This document shows, one piece after another, positions 40,878-49,326 of a DNA stretch of 64,000 bases (position 1 is its first letter; each line of letters starts with the position of its first letter). The notes below the pieces were generated by a model that was not told the origin of the DNA, made no database searches, and saw nothing but the letters and a program-made list of their open reading frames with translations. The DNA is taken from positions 310,001-374,000 of the forward strand of contig CAWFBJ010000014.1 in the NCBI GenBank assembly GCA_963814055.1. The letters run 5' to 3'. This DNA is from AWTP1-13 sp963814055. GTDB taxonomy: Bacteria > Pseudomonadota > Alphaproteobacteria > Rhizobiales > Hyphomicrobiaceae. Made by a program: the position numbers and the translations under genes.

Positions 40878-41810
40878 TACGCTTCATTCCCCCGGTTGGT
40901 GATGTCGCGCAGGATGAAGATCGCAGCGATGCTGAGAATGGGGACCATGAACAGGGATACGCTGGCGCCCAGCGGGATGTCGTTGCCCTGAATGCCGAGC
41001 CGGAACGACCAGGTCGCGAACACGTGCGTCATGTCGATCGGCCCGCCAGCGGTTAAGATCTGCACGATATCGAAGTTGGCGAAGGTGACGATCAGCGAAA
41101 ACAGCGCAGTGATGGCGATGATGTTGCGCATCATCGGTAGCGTGATGTACCAGATGCGCTGCCACCAGTTGGCGCCGTCGATGGCCGCCGCCTCATAAAG
41201 CTGGTCAGGCACCGATTTCAGCGCCGCCAGATACATGATCATGAAGAACGGGGCGCCGATCCAAACATTGACCAGGATCACCGAGAAACGGGCCCAATAG
41301 GCATCGCCGGTCCAGGGAATGGGCCCGATGCCGAACAACGCGAACACCCAATTGAACGCGCTGTAGGAGGGATCGAACAGCCAAAGCCAGGCAAGCGTGC
41401 TCATGGCCGGCGGGATCACCCAGGGCACCAGCAGCATGCCGCGCCACTTGCGCTGACCCTTGGCCGGAATGTTGTGCACGAAGTGCGCGACGATGAAGCC
41501 GATGATGGCTTTGAAGAAGACTGCCGTGATGGCGAAGATGCAGGACTGCTGCACCACCAGCCAGAAGGTCTGTCGCTTGAACAGGAAGAAGAAGTTGTCG
41601 CAGCCCGACGAAGCGCTGCATCGACTTGTTGAGGGTCGCCAGATGGATCGAGTAGATGGCGGGGTAGACGACGAGCAGGAGGATCAGCAGAATCAGCGGC
41701 AGCGCCATGAAAAAGGCCACCGTCGACTTGCGCTGCATGTGTTTGCGCAGGCTCGATTTTTTTGCCGCCGGCCTCGCAACTTCCACGCGCTGTAGGACTG
41801 CGTCGACCAT
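40877..41810 (-). CDS. Sugar ABC transporter permease (UgpA/MalF-like), one frameshift
   Basis: The N-terminal part (MVDAVLQRVEVARPA, then VAFFMALPLILLILLLVVYPA) is in one frame and the core (FWLVVQQSCIFAITAVFFKA onward, with EAA loop SVPDQLYEAAAIDGANWWQ) in another. Dropping one base near 41598-41605 gives RFVGLDNFFFLFKRQT, the expected continuation. The repaired protein is 310 residues. It is separated from the binding-protein gene upstream by a hairpin that may reduce its expression. Confidence 0.9.
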
Positions 41811-41839
41811 CTCGTCCTCGTTCTCGCGTCCGCAGGGTT

Positions 41840-41887
41840 GAAAAAGCAAAAGGCGGATGCGCACCCAGGGATTGGGCGCGCATCCGC
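41840..41887 (-). terminator. Attenuator-like hairpin between binding-protein and permease genes
   Basis: A perfect 10-bp inverted repeat (GCGGATGCGC 41853-41862; GCGCATCCGC 41878-41887) with a 15-base loop is followed on the minus strand by a T-rich stretch (41841-41851 in plus coordinates is A-rich). Placed after the binding-protein stop, it could stop most transcripts and so favour the binding protein over the membrane parts, as known for many ABC importers. Confidence 0.7.
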
Positions 41888-41899
41888 GCGGTCTCAGCT

Positions 41900-43240
41900 T
41901 CAGGTGCGCATGAAGCCTTCGCACTCGCTCTCTGCCCAGGCGAGCACGTTCGCCATCGGCTCCTTGTTGAGGAGTCGCGCGATCATCTTGGTCTGCACGC
42001 CCTGGGTATAGACCTGCTCCGCGATCTTCGGCGGGGCTGGCGCGGCGGCGATGGACAGCACCTGATGGTTGTGCGGGTTGGGATAATGGTAGAGCGTGCC
42101 CGTGGGCGGCCCTTCCTCGGCCCAGGTCTTGAAGTCGGCCAGTTTCTCGAACGACGGCAGATCGTAGCCGGCACTGGCCGCCACCATCTTCTCGGCCGCC
42201 GAGCGCGTCGAGAGATGACGCAACAGGCTCTTGGCCGCCGACTTGTTCTTGCTGAAGTTCCAGATACCCCAGAAGTAGGGCAGGAACGGTGCAAAGCGTC
42301 CGTTCGGTCCGGATGGGAAGCCGTGCGTCCAGCATTGCGCGGCGATCTGCGGTGCGTCGCGCTTGGCAACGGCCCACGCACTCGGTGGGTTCATGATCAG
42401 CGCACCGTTGCCGGCAACCAGCCATTTGTTGTTGGAGCTGTCGTCCCAGGCCGGCGCATCCGGCGGGAAGAAGGAAGCCAACCGCTGCATGTATTCCAGC
42501 GCCTGGCGGACCTTGTCGGATTTGACCGTTATCTGGCCCTTGGCGTCGATCAGCATCGCGCCGTGCGCATGGAAGAACGCGCCAGCGGTGTCGACGGAAT
42601 CGGATGTAGTGCCGAGACCGATGCCGAAGGGCTTGCCGCCCTTTTGACAGGCTTCGGCGGCCTTCATGAATGTCGCCAGCGTCCAGTCGTCGGCCTTGGG
42701 CGCCGAGCCGGCCGGATACATGGCCTGCACGTCGATGCCGGCGAGCGATTTCATGAAGTCGATGCGCGAGCAGGGGCCCTTGATCTGGCTGCCGACGGTT
42801 GCCGGAACTACGATCCATTTGCCGTCGGCGCGGCCGAGGTATTCGACCGTGGCGTTGACCTTGCCGTGCTCCTTGATGAGGTCGGCCATGATGTCGTCGA
42901 CGGGCTCGAGGTTCTGGGCGTGCCCCTGCGGCTGCCAGGTCGGGAACGCCAGGATGTCATGGCCGGATTTGGCCTGCGATTCAGCAGCGATGGTGAGCAG
43001 GTTTTTGCTGCCCTGCGAGGGAATGTAGTCGATCTGGACCTCGACCTTCTCCTTAGCGCCCCATTCCTCGGTCAGCGCCTTGGTGACGCTGTTGGCGCCG
43101 GGCACCCAGTGGTCCCAGAAGCCGATCGAGATTTTGCCGGCAGCATTGGCCGTGCGCACGAACGGCGCGGCCATCATCGTTGCCGACGCCGCAGCCGTGG
43201 TGGCCACAAAGCGGCGGCGTGTCATTTTCGCTTTCGTCAT
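41900..43240 (-). CDS. Extracellular sugar-binding protein, Tat-exported
   Basis: A 446-residue SBP_bac_1-type periplasmic binding protein. The N-terminus has a twin-arginine signal (TRRRFVATTAAA) with a hydrophobic stretch and ANA cleavage site. Later pieces include ISIGFWDHWVPG, NLLTIAAESQAKSGHDILAFPTWQ and ALIMNPPSAWAVAKRD. The ATG at 43240 has AGGAGG eight bases upstream, so it is a proper start. However, the frame is open without a stop back through the regulator gene to 44065. This gene opens the transport part of the operon. Confidence 0.92.
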   Translation of the reverse strand: MTKAKMTRRRFVATTAAASATMMAAPFVRTANAAGKISIGFWDHWVPGANSVTKALTEEWGAKEKVEVQIDYIPSQGSKNLLTIAAESQAKSGHDILAFPTWQPQGHAQNLEPVDDIMADLIKEHGKVNATVEYLGRADGKWIVVPATVGSQIKGPCSRIDFMKSLAGIDVQAMYPAGSAPKADDWTLATFMKAAEACQKGGKPFGIGLGTTSDSVDTAGAFFHAHGAMLIDAKGQITVKSDKVRQALEYMQRLASFFPPDAPAWDDSSNNKWLVAGNGALIMNPPSAWAVAKRDAPQIAAQCWTHGFPSGPNGRFAPFLPYFWGIWNFSKNKSAAKSLLRHLSTRSAAEKMVAASAGYDLPSFEKLADFKTWAEEGPPTGTLYHYPNPHNHQVLSIAAAPAPPKIAEQVYTQGVQTKMIARLLNKEPMANVLAWAESECEGFMRT

Positions 43241-44065
43241 GTCGCTTCCTCCTGATGTTGCGATGTCGTCGATTTTCTTGGTCTCGTCCAACTTCATGCC
43301 GTTGCCGACAGGCGCTTGCGCGCCGGCCGGGCTTCGGACTCGCCGCTCGCGGGCGGCAGGCTCCCCGAAGTCGCGGGCGAAGCGCTGATGCGAACGCTCG
43401 AGATGATGATGCATCGCTGCGCGCGCCCCCGCCGGGTCGCTTGCGGCAATGGCGTTGCGGATCGCAACGTGCTCCTGGTGCGCGAGCGTGCGAAAGCTCT
43501 GGTCTTCGGTGTGGCGGGCGAGCTGCTCGAAATACGGATTGATGCGCAAGTCGAAGAGTTCGCCGACGAAGCGCACGAGCACGGCGTTGTCGAGCGTTTC
43601 GGCTATCGCGGTGTGGAAGCTTCGGTCGAAAACGAGATAGGCGTCTCGCGAGCGCTGACGGCGTTTTCCCTGGGCCAGAACGCGGTCGAGCCTTGCCACA
43701 TCCGCAGGCTTGGCCAGGCGTGCCGCTTCCTCGGCAACCGCGCTTTCCACGAAGGCACGCGCCCGCAGGATCTCGAACGACCCCTCGATCGGCGGGTTGG
43801 CGGTTGCAACGGGGGCAGTGGGCGGCTGGTCGATGACGTAGATGCCGGAACCGACGCGGATGCGCAGGCGGCCTTCCACCTCCAGCGCGATCAGCGCCTC
43901 GCGCACGGTGGGCCGGGAGACGCCGAGCTGCTCGGCCAGCTCCCGCTCGGTCGGCAGGCGGCTGCCGACACGGTACTCGCCATCGTCGATGAGCTGGCGC
44001 AGCTGATCGGCGATCTGGCGGTAAAGGCGGCGCGGTTCAATGACAGCCAGAGGCAACTGCCGCAC
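43241..44065 (-). CDS. GntR-family regulator (FadR/FCD class), no stop codon before the next gene
   Basis: The N-terminal winged helix (LYRQIADQLRQLIDDGEYRVG, LPTERELAEQLGVSRPTVREAL) and the C-terminal FCD ligand domain (LRARAFVESAVAEEAARLAK, FHTAIAETLDNAVL, HQEHVAIRNAIAASD) make this a FadR-subfamily regulator. About 250 residues would be normal. The frame runs on without a stop into the Tat-signal binding protein, giving a 721-codon reading. That fusion is not credible as a single protein, since the Tat signal would be internal; a base error that hides the stop near 43250-43330 is likelier. It probably represses the importer operon. Confidence 0.85.
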
Positions 44066-44116
44066 TCCAAGCGTTTCCCACGTTCATTCTTATCTTGGCT
44101 GGCCTTGGTGGCCATT

Positions 44117-44127
44117 TGGTCAGACCA
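44117..44127 (-). promoter_or_regulatory. FadR-like operator upstream of the GntR gene
   Basis: TGGTCAGACCA is a perfect palindrome of the TGGTC-N-GACCA type, the core bound by FadR-class GntR regulators. It lies 52 bases upstream of the regulator's start codon, in a position suited to autoregulation and repression of the importer operon behind it. Confidence 0.75.
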
Positions 44128-44271
44128 TTTGACAATCCAGCGATCGTGTCAAGTTAGCAAAAAGCCGTTGATCGTTAAAAGGAGGCCGCGTCGAGCGGGA
44201 ACCGATTGCCCGTCGGCCCCGATGCCAGCCGAGAGCTTGGCTATTTGTGGACACCGCGAGGCGAGCTGGTA

Positions 44272-44316
44272 TGGCGACCCCGGCAGGACTTGAACCTGCG
44301 ACCCCCTGATTAGGAA
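44272..44316 (-). tRNA. 3' part of a tRNA-Arg(CCU)-like gene, probable attachment site
   Basis: On the minus strand the sequence has an anticodon-type loop (TTCCTAA, anticodon CCT), the 3' anticodon stem TCAGG, a variable loop, a perfect T-arm (GCAGG-TTCAAGT-CCTGC), the 3' acceptor strand CGGGGTC, a discriminator base and an encoded CCA at 44272-44274. Upstream of the loop (44317 onward) the pairing 5' anticodon strand and a D-arm are absent. A tRNA cut at its anticodon loop is the usual att core left by tyrosine-recombinase integration. The orientation puts the inserted element to the right of 44316. Confidence 0.65.
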
Positions 44317-44669
44317 TAAGCTTCGCACCGGTCAAGTGTATGCCTGGACGGGGTTTTTGTTTTACAGTGCGCCCCAAAGTAACCCAAGAAACACTAAGAA
44401 TGCACAGCGATTGTAAAACATAAGGGATACTGGTGAATGCTTTGACATCACGAGAATGTGATCATAAAGACGAGGGGATATTGGATGCTTCAGGAAACAC
44501 AACTTGATTTTCACGCCGATTTTTGCTACCTGTTTTCTCGTGAGGGGCCACTGTGTCTGCAGTTCGGTCCCTTCTTCTTTCCCTACAACCCGACCGCCAA
44601 AGCGCCCGCGCGCACCACCACTGCGCGCGCGATGACCCATTGGCTTTCGGTCTGCCAAGAGGCTCCAAA
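44317..44669. other. Junction region between att-like site and replication gene
   Basis: About 350 bases without a supported gene. The first 150 are A/T-richer than the core genome (runs such as TTTTTGTTTTACAG), consistent with foreign origin. The last part is GC-rich with CGCGCG runs. No promoter boxes were recognised with confidence. Confidence 0.4.
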
Positions 44670-45782
44670 ATGGCAAGCAAAGCTGTGGGATCGAAGGCAT
44701 CGCAGCCTTCCGAAACCAGTCAGAAAATACCGGTGTGGAACTGGACAGGCGCTATCGCGGCGGCCAACGTCGAGCCGACTACGAAACTCGTCTGCTTCGC
44801 GATCGCTCGCTACCTGAATGACGCTGGCAAGGGCTGGCGCATCACGGTCAAGCAACTCATGGCCGACACCGGTCTCTCAAACAAGACCATAAGCACTCAT
44901 ACGGAAAAGGCCGAGGGCGCGGCCCTGTTGGCGATAGAGCGCACGCTCAAAACGAACGGCCAGCGCGGCACCAACTTCTACAAGCCCCGCTTCCCCGACA
45001 CCGTTGAGTTGTCCCGCGAGCCGGCAGAACTGCCCGGAGACGATGGCGAATCTCACCGAGCGCCTCCAAGTGTACCTTGTACACGTGGAGCAGCTGCGCC
45101 AAGTGTACCTCGTACACCTCGGCCACGTGTACAGCGTACACCTAGTCCAAGTGTACCTCGTACACGACAAGGATCTTTCCAAAAAGGATCTTTCCAAGAA
45201 AGAGGCGCGCAAGCGCTCCCCGCCCCTAGCCCTGCTCGTCATAGCGATGCCGAGAAGGCAATCGACCTCTACAATCGAGCTGCTGACGAACATGGGTTTA
45301 GCAAATGCGTTAGCAGAACCGCACCGCGGCTGGTCAAACTGAACCGCCGTCTCAGCGAGATCGGCGGGCTTGAAAGGTTCGCGCAAGCTCTGACCGCCAT
45401 CCCGAAAGACGATTTTCTGATGGGGCGGGTGGTCCGGGACGGCCAAACTCCCTTCAGGCTCAACATCGGTCACCTGCTGCAGACCGAAGGCAAGATGGGC
45501 GACGTGCTGGCCAATCTGCTGGACCGGGCGAGCGAGATCCACAAGCGCGGAGGCGGGCCGCTGCGCCCCGACTGGTGGCGCGAGATCGCCGACAGCGCCC
45601 GGCGCATGCCGGCCGACTGGTGGGGCCGCATGATCACCAAGCACGCCAACGGGCGCTGGCCGGTGGAGTTCCTGGGGCCTGGGCCGTGGGACCGGGAGAA
45701 CTGCCTCGTGCCGATGACGGTGCGCGCGCAGATGAACCTCGACGAGAAGTACCCAACAGAACTGGTGCCTGAAACGTCGTGA
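44670..45782 (+). CDS. Phage-type replication protein with N-terminal winged helix (lambda O-like layout)
   Basis: A 370-residue protein. Residues about 15-115 hold a helix-turn-helix domain (KLVCFAIARYLNDAGKGW, ITVKQLMADTGLSNKTIST) of the kind found in phage and plasmid replication initiators. A Pro/Arg-rich linker (about residues 118-180) follows, then a helical C-terminal domain (EKAIDLYNRAADEHGF, LNRRLSEIGGLERFAQAL, GRVVRDGQTPFRLNIGHLL) typical of prophage replication proteins. The linker is encoded by four palindromic repeats and two direct repeats. I start it at MASKAVGSK; upstream in-frame codons are less convincing. I infer that it binds these repeats and opens an origin there; no helicase loader was seen nearby. 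Confidence 0.7.
   Translation: MASKAVGSKASQPSETSQKIPVWNWTGAIAAANVEPTTKLVCFAIARYLNDAGKGWRITVKQLMADTGLSNKTISTHTEKAEGAALLAIERTLKTNGQRGTNFYKPRFPDTVELSREPAELPGDDGESHRAPPSVPCTRGAAAPSVPRTPRPRVQRTPSPSVPRTRQGSFQKGSFQERGAQALPAPSPARHSDAEKAIDLYNRAADEHGFSKCVSRTAPRLVKLNRRLSEIGGLERFAQALTAIPKDDFLMGRVVRDGQTPFRLNIGHLLQTEGKMGDVLANLLDRASEIHKRGGGPLRPDWWREIADSARRMPADWWGRMITKHANGRWPVEFLGPGPWDRENCLVPMTVRAQMNLDEKYPTELVPETS
45070..45165 (+). repeat. Four palindromic iterons inside the replication gene (putative origin)
   Basis: Four 15-bp sites of the form GTGTAC-N3-GTACAC, each a perfect 6+6 inverted repeat: 45070-45084, 45103-45117, 45127-45141 and 45151-45165. Starts are 33, 24 and 24 bases apart, all multiples of three, so the reading frame is kept; they encode related peptides (SVPCTR, SVPRTP, RVQRTP, SVPRTR). 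Their number, symmetry and site in the linker of the initiator gene copy the layout of the lambda origin. Confidence 0.75.
45169..45197 (+). repeat. Direct repeats of A/T-richer sequence next to the iterons (possible unwinding element)
   Basis: AAGGATCTTTCCAA occurs twice (45169-45182 and 45184-45197), 15 bases apart and only three bases after the last iteron. It is richer in A/T than the flanking sequence. In lambda-type origins an A/T-rich segment beside the iterons melts first; this block occupies that place. Confidence 0.55.
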
Positions 45783-45959
45783 TCCAGCCAGCCCGCTGCC
45801 GTTTACCTCTTGGACGGTTAGCCCGAGCTCCGCTCTTCGTAACGACGCTCTGGGTGCCATAGGCGCGGGAACACGGCCTGTGGTGGGCCGCCCGCGCCGC
45901 CTTTCTTCAAGATGGATAGGTTTGCTCCGCCGTCCTATTGTCGGAATCACCGAACGCAT

Positions 45960-46187
45960 ATGCCCGACGAGGTGGAAATCTCCTCAGCGGCGTGCGCCTC
46001 CTCGCAGGAACGCCGCGAGCCATGGATATCGTTCTACCGAACCGAGGAGATCGGACGCCGCCTCCTGGCGCTCGGGTTTAGTCAGGTTCGACCGCTCACC
46101 CCCGAAGACGCCGAGCGGTATTACAATGGCCAGCCTGTGGCAGTTGCGCCTTTGAACGCATGGCAACTCCGGCACTGGTGTAGGTGA
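45960..46187 (+). pseudogene. C-terminal remnant of an LCMT-type SAM-dependent methyltransferase
   Basis: The reading EPWISFYRTEEIGRRLLALGF, then DAERYYNGQP and a short tail to the stop, resembles the end of class I SAM-dependent methyltransferases of the leucine carboxyl methyltransferase/TIGR00027 type (an EPW-phenylalanine block followed by ALGF and a conserved Asp-Ala-x-x-Tyr-Tyr-like element). No catalytic N-terminal domain is present, and the residues before it are unrelated. This is a gene fragment in an accessory region. Confidence 0.55.
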
Positions 46188-46211
46188 CAGGCTCGGACAT
46201 GGAGACGACAG

Positions 46212-46265
46212 GGGGGACCGCAAGTTTGGGTCACAACTTGCCAGTCCGGCGGCTGTTAGCGCACG
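46212..46265 (+). repeat. Dispersed intergenic repeat, copy A
   Basis: The stretch from GACCGC to CGGCAGAAAG, built around GGGTCA, AACT, GTCCGGCG and ACGGCAGA, matches another copy at about 51013-51067 in the same order with scattered changes. Neither codes for a recognisable protein. Confidence 0.55.
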
Positions 46266-46354
46266 GCAGAAAGACCCTCAAAAGGCGACGAACCTGAAGA
46301 CTTCCACCGCGGCACTCGCGACGGCGCCCATGCTGATACCTCAGATATGTGCCC

Positions 46355-46540
46355 TTACCACCACGACCACGACTTGGCCGCGTTTGCGCGAACATCTCTT
46401 TCTTTGCGTTCTTCCGGCGTCAACTTCGCTTCGGCCCGCCTACGACCGCGTTCGTACCGAATGTTGAGTACTAGCGCCCCAGCGAATGCCACGAGCACCA
46501 GTAGCCCAATCAGTGCGTACCAAGCATATTCGAAGAACAT
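46355..46540 (-). CDS. Small single-helix membrane protein
   Basis: A 61-residue protein starting at an ATG (46540) with GAGG about seven bases upstream. One hydrophobic helix (YALIGLLVLVAFAGALVL, residues about 6-23) is followed by a strongly charged cytoplasmic tail (RYERGRRRAEAKLTPEERKE). I do not recognise a family. A longer reading from 46636 would add 32 residues that overlap repeat sequence, so I prefer the short form. Confidence 0.5.
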   Translation of the reverse strand: MFFEYAWYALIGLLVLVAFAGALVLNIRYERGRRRAEAKLTPEERKERDVRANAAKSWSWW

Positions 46541-46660
46541 TGATGTTACCTCGAATTCTGGATTTGCCGAGAATGTACCCGATATGTCGCCAAATGCCCT
46601 TTGCCCATGGCGGGGCTCTCCCGGCCAAAGCCTCACAGATCACAAGCTGCGCCGACCCGA

Positions 46661-46735
46661 ATGTCTTTTGTGGGTCAAAAGCGGACATCTTAGTGCTCCG
46701 AGCGCTTGTCCGCTTTGCTCCCGAAAGCAGACATC
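46661..46735. repeat. Dispersed palindromic repeat with ATGTCCGCTTT/AAAGCGGACAT motifs, copy B
   Basis: Two hairpin units are seen: one near 46661-46688 pairing ATGTC...TTTTG with CAAAA...GACAT, and one near 46708-46733 pairing TGTCCGCTTT with AAAGCAGACA around a seven-base loop. Elements of this look are common between genes in Hyphomicrobiales and often create spurious small ORFs (here reading MSALLPKAD). Confidence 0.65.
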
Positions 46736-46818
46736 ACTGGCCTCCGCCTATGCTGTCTGGTTAGTGCCAATGACTTGCCGCTTGTAGAGCCGCATAATGG
46801 GCGAGTTGCGGCGGCTCT

Positions 46819-47346
46819 CTATTCGAGCTTTTCCCAAACCACCTCTGCGAAGATATCCAGGCCGGTCGTTGCGGCCTTGAGAGGCGCCGACTTGCCCATC
46901 AGTCGGGTGCCACTGATCTCGACGGTGAGCGGTCGTTGTGTGCCGTTCCAGGATTGGATGTGGGAGTTATCAATCGTCAGGATGAGTTTGTTGCCGTCGA
47001 TTTGGTAGACACCATTGTATGCCACCATGGAGTTGAATAGCGCGACCCGTTCGGCCTCGGTGGCATTTGCATCTACCGGAGCCTTGCGGTTGACACTAAA
47101 GACCAGGCCCGAAAAGCGGCCCCCAGGTGTGAACATAAAGGTTCCTATTACGTCGCCCAATGGGCGCACGGCCTTTCCGGACACGACTTCCTTGGTCTCG
47201 ATGCTGATGACCTTCCAAACGCCGACGATGGTCAACGCATTGTCTTGCGCGTGCACAGCACCAGCCGACGGGATGGTGGAGCACAAGGCAGCGACGAATG
47301 CTCGAGACACCATGCCTAGCAAGGCCCATAGAGGGAGGTGTCTCAT
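46819..47346 (-). CDS. Secreted lipocalin-like domain protein
   Basis: A 175-residue protein. The N-terminus (MRHLPLWALLGMVSRAFVAAL, with VHAQ at the likely cleavage site) is a signal peptide. The mature part begins NALTIVGVWKVISIETKE and continues with PLGDVIGTFMFTPGGRFSG, the pattern of the lipocalin_5-type domain: a GxW near the start of the barrel, then a strand with a Pro-Gly-Gly turn. It is probably periplasmic; the ligand is unknown. It is divergent from the winged-helix/TPR gene, and a Val-Phe-Ser strand with Asn-Ser-Met-Val-Ala-Tyr after it supports the domain call. Confidence 0.7.
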   Translation of the reverse strand: MRHLPLWALLGMVSRAFVAALCSTIPSAGAVHAQDNALTIVGVWKVISIETKEVVSGKAVRPLGDVIGTFMFTPGGRFSGLVFSVNRKAPVDANATEAERVALFNSMVAYNGVYQIDGNKLILTIDNSHIQSWNGTQRPLTVEISGTRLMGKSAPLKAATTGLDIFAEVVWEKLE

Positions 47347-47492
47347 GGCCTCGTCCACGCTATAGTTGAGATCAATCTTGGGAGGTGGAGTGGAGCACGG
47401 CCACCGGTTGCAAGTCCTGAAATTCCGAGGAAATTTGGCTGACGTTTGCCTGATATTCCTAGACTCCAGGACCGGTTGGCGAGCAGGTCCTG

Positions 47493-49068
47493 ATGCTGAC
47501 AGGCAAGTCGTTCAAGTTTGAATCCTTCACCCTCGATCTGGAACGGCTCTGCTTGTACGGGCCCTCCGGTCGGAAGGATTTGCGGCGCAAGAGCTTCGAC
47601 GTGCTGCGTTGCCTCGTCGAGCATGCGGGTCGTGTTGTCACCAGAGAGGAGCTGACTAAGGCAGTCTGGCCCGGCGTGGTGGTCGGCGAGGACTCGCTAA
47701 CTCACTGCATCGGTGAGATCCGACGCGCGATCGCTGACCAGGAACAACGGATCATCAAGACCGTTCCGAGGCGCGGCTACCTGATGGATGTGTCAGTGTC
47801 GCCAGCTGACGGGTTAGCGGACAAGTCCGCCGAGCCCGCTGCAACGGCCGCGCCGCCTCTTCCTGACCGCCCCTCCATCGCGGTGCTCGCTTTCACTAAT
47901 CTCAGCGGCGATCCGCAGCAAGAATACTTCAGTGATGGCATGACCGAAGACATCATTACTGAGCTATCGCGGTCCTCCGAGCTATTCGTGATCGCTCGGA
48001 ACTCGGCGTTTCAGTACAAAGGCAGGTCGGTTGACCGCCGTCAGGTCGGCCAGCAGCTAGGGGTGCGCTATATCCTGGAGGGCAGCATGCAACGCGCTGG
48101 CGATCGCGTCCGCGTCACAGCCCAGCTCGTCGACAGCGCCACTGGCAGGCATCGCTGGGCCGAGCGCTATGATCGCGAGATCGCGGACGTTTTCGCGGTG
48201 CAAGATGACGTCGCGCGCACGATCGTGGCGATACTTACAGCCCATGTAAACAAGGCCGAGATTGAGCGCACGTTGACCAAGCCACCCACGACTTGGCAGG
48301 CCTATGACTATCACATGCGCGCCACCGACGCTTTGGTCTCGTTCTGGTCATCGTTCGACGTTAAGCGCCTCTACGAGACGCGACGGCTGCTCGAACGCTC
48401 ACTGACGCTCGATGTCAACTACGCCCGAGCCTACGGCACGCTTTCACACACCTACGCCATCGCCTGGACAAACCCAGTAGATGACGATTTCTTGAATCCC
48501 ACCGCTCTCGACCGGGCCTACACACTGGCTCTCAAGGGTGTCCAGCTCGATCCCAATCTGCCGTCGGCGCATGCTCACCTTGGCAGCGCCCTGACTTGGA
48601 AGCGCCAGCTCGATGCGGCTCTGGCCGAATTCGAGAAGGCGATGGCTCTCAATCCCAATTTCACAGATTGGCGTCTGGCAGGCGCCTTGATTTTTGCTGG
48701 AGAGCCGGAAAAAGCTATCGACGTCGAGCGAGCGCTCATGCGAACTCGATCCATTCTTTCACCCCTTGGCATCTGGTTGGTTAGGGCTCGCCTACTATCA
48801 AACAAAGCGCTATTCGCAAGCGCTGACGCCGCTGCGCGAGTGTCTCTCACGCATACCAAACTACAGGTCTGCTCGCGCTTGGTTAGCCGCCACCTATGCT
48901 CAATTGGGACTGCAGGAAGAGGCGCAGCGGGAGGTCGCCGAACTCATTCGAATCGACCCCAAGCACTCGATTGACGGCTACTACCGCCGGGTTCCACCTT
49001 ACAAGCGCGCATCAGACGCAGAGCATTTGTTTACCGGCCTTCGAAAGGCAGGCCTGCCGGAGTTGTGA
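47493..49068 (+). CDS. Winged-helix regulator with adenylate-cyclase-type TPR domain, one frameshift
   Basis: The N-terminal OmpR/CadC-like winged helix (residues about 1-100: LRCLVEHAGRVVTREELTKAVWPG, IIKTVPRRGYLM) is followed by the FTNLSGDPQQEYFSDGMTEDIITELS region common to CadC-type regulators and by TPR repeats (AHLGSALTWKRQLDAALAEF). Near 48715-48740 the frame changes: the remaining TPR (LDPFFHPLASGWLGLAYYQT to LRKAGLPEL) follows if one base is removed. The repaired length is about 525 residues. There is no membrane helix, so it is a cytoplasmic regulator; its targets are unknown. Confidence 0.8.
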
Positions 49069-49326
49069 CATCTGGGCACTTCGGCTTAGGGTCAATTTTC
49101 CCCGTCATGACAACTGTCTCGCAACGGAAGGTCTGCGCTTAAAAGCGGAAGTTCAGATGATCCGGCTGATAAGGGGAGTTTGTGCCACTTTCACCAGTTG
49201 GCAACGCTGGCGCTCATGTTTTGTGGGGGATGACGTCGAACCTTTTCGGGACTTCGCGCGACCAATCAGGCGGCCGGGGCATCCTGCGGGGTGCGAACGG
49301 CAGGATGAACAGATGGAGCAGTAACG

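Noticed and set aside
44272..44355. A complete tRNA folding back to ACCCCG near 44350
   Set aside because: The 5' bases AACCCCG could pair with six of seven acceptor bases, but the 32 bases between them and the anticodon loop form no D-arm and no 5' anticodon strand. I keep only the 3' fragment.
45070..45165. A short CRISPR array
   Set aside because: The repeats are 15-bp palindromes with 9-18-base gaps in a coding frame; there are no 25-35-base repeats, no unique spacers of regular length and no cas genes.
46706..47008. A 100-codon reading starting MSALLPKAD
   Set aside because: It begins inside a dispersed palindromic repeat known to create such spurious ORFs and runs antisense through the lipocalin-like gene.
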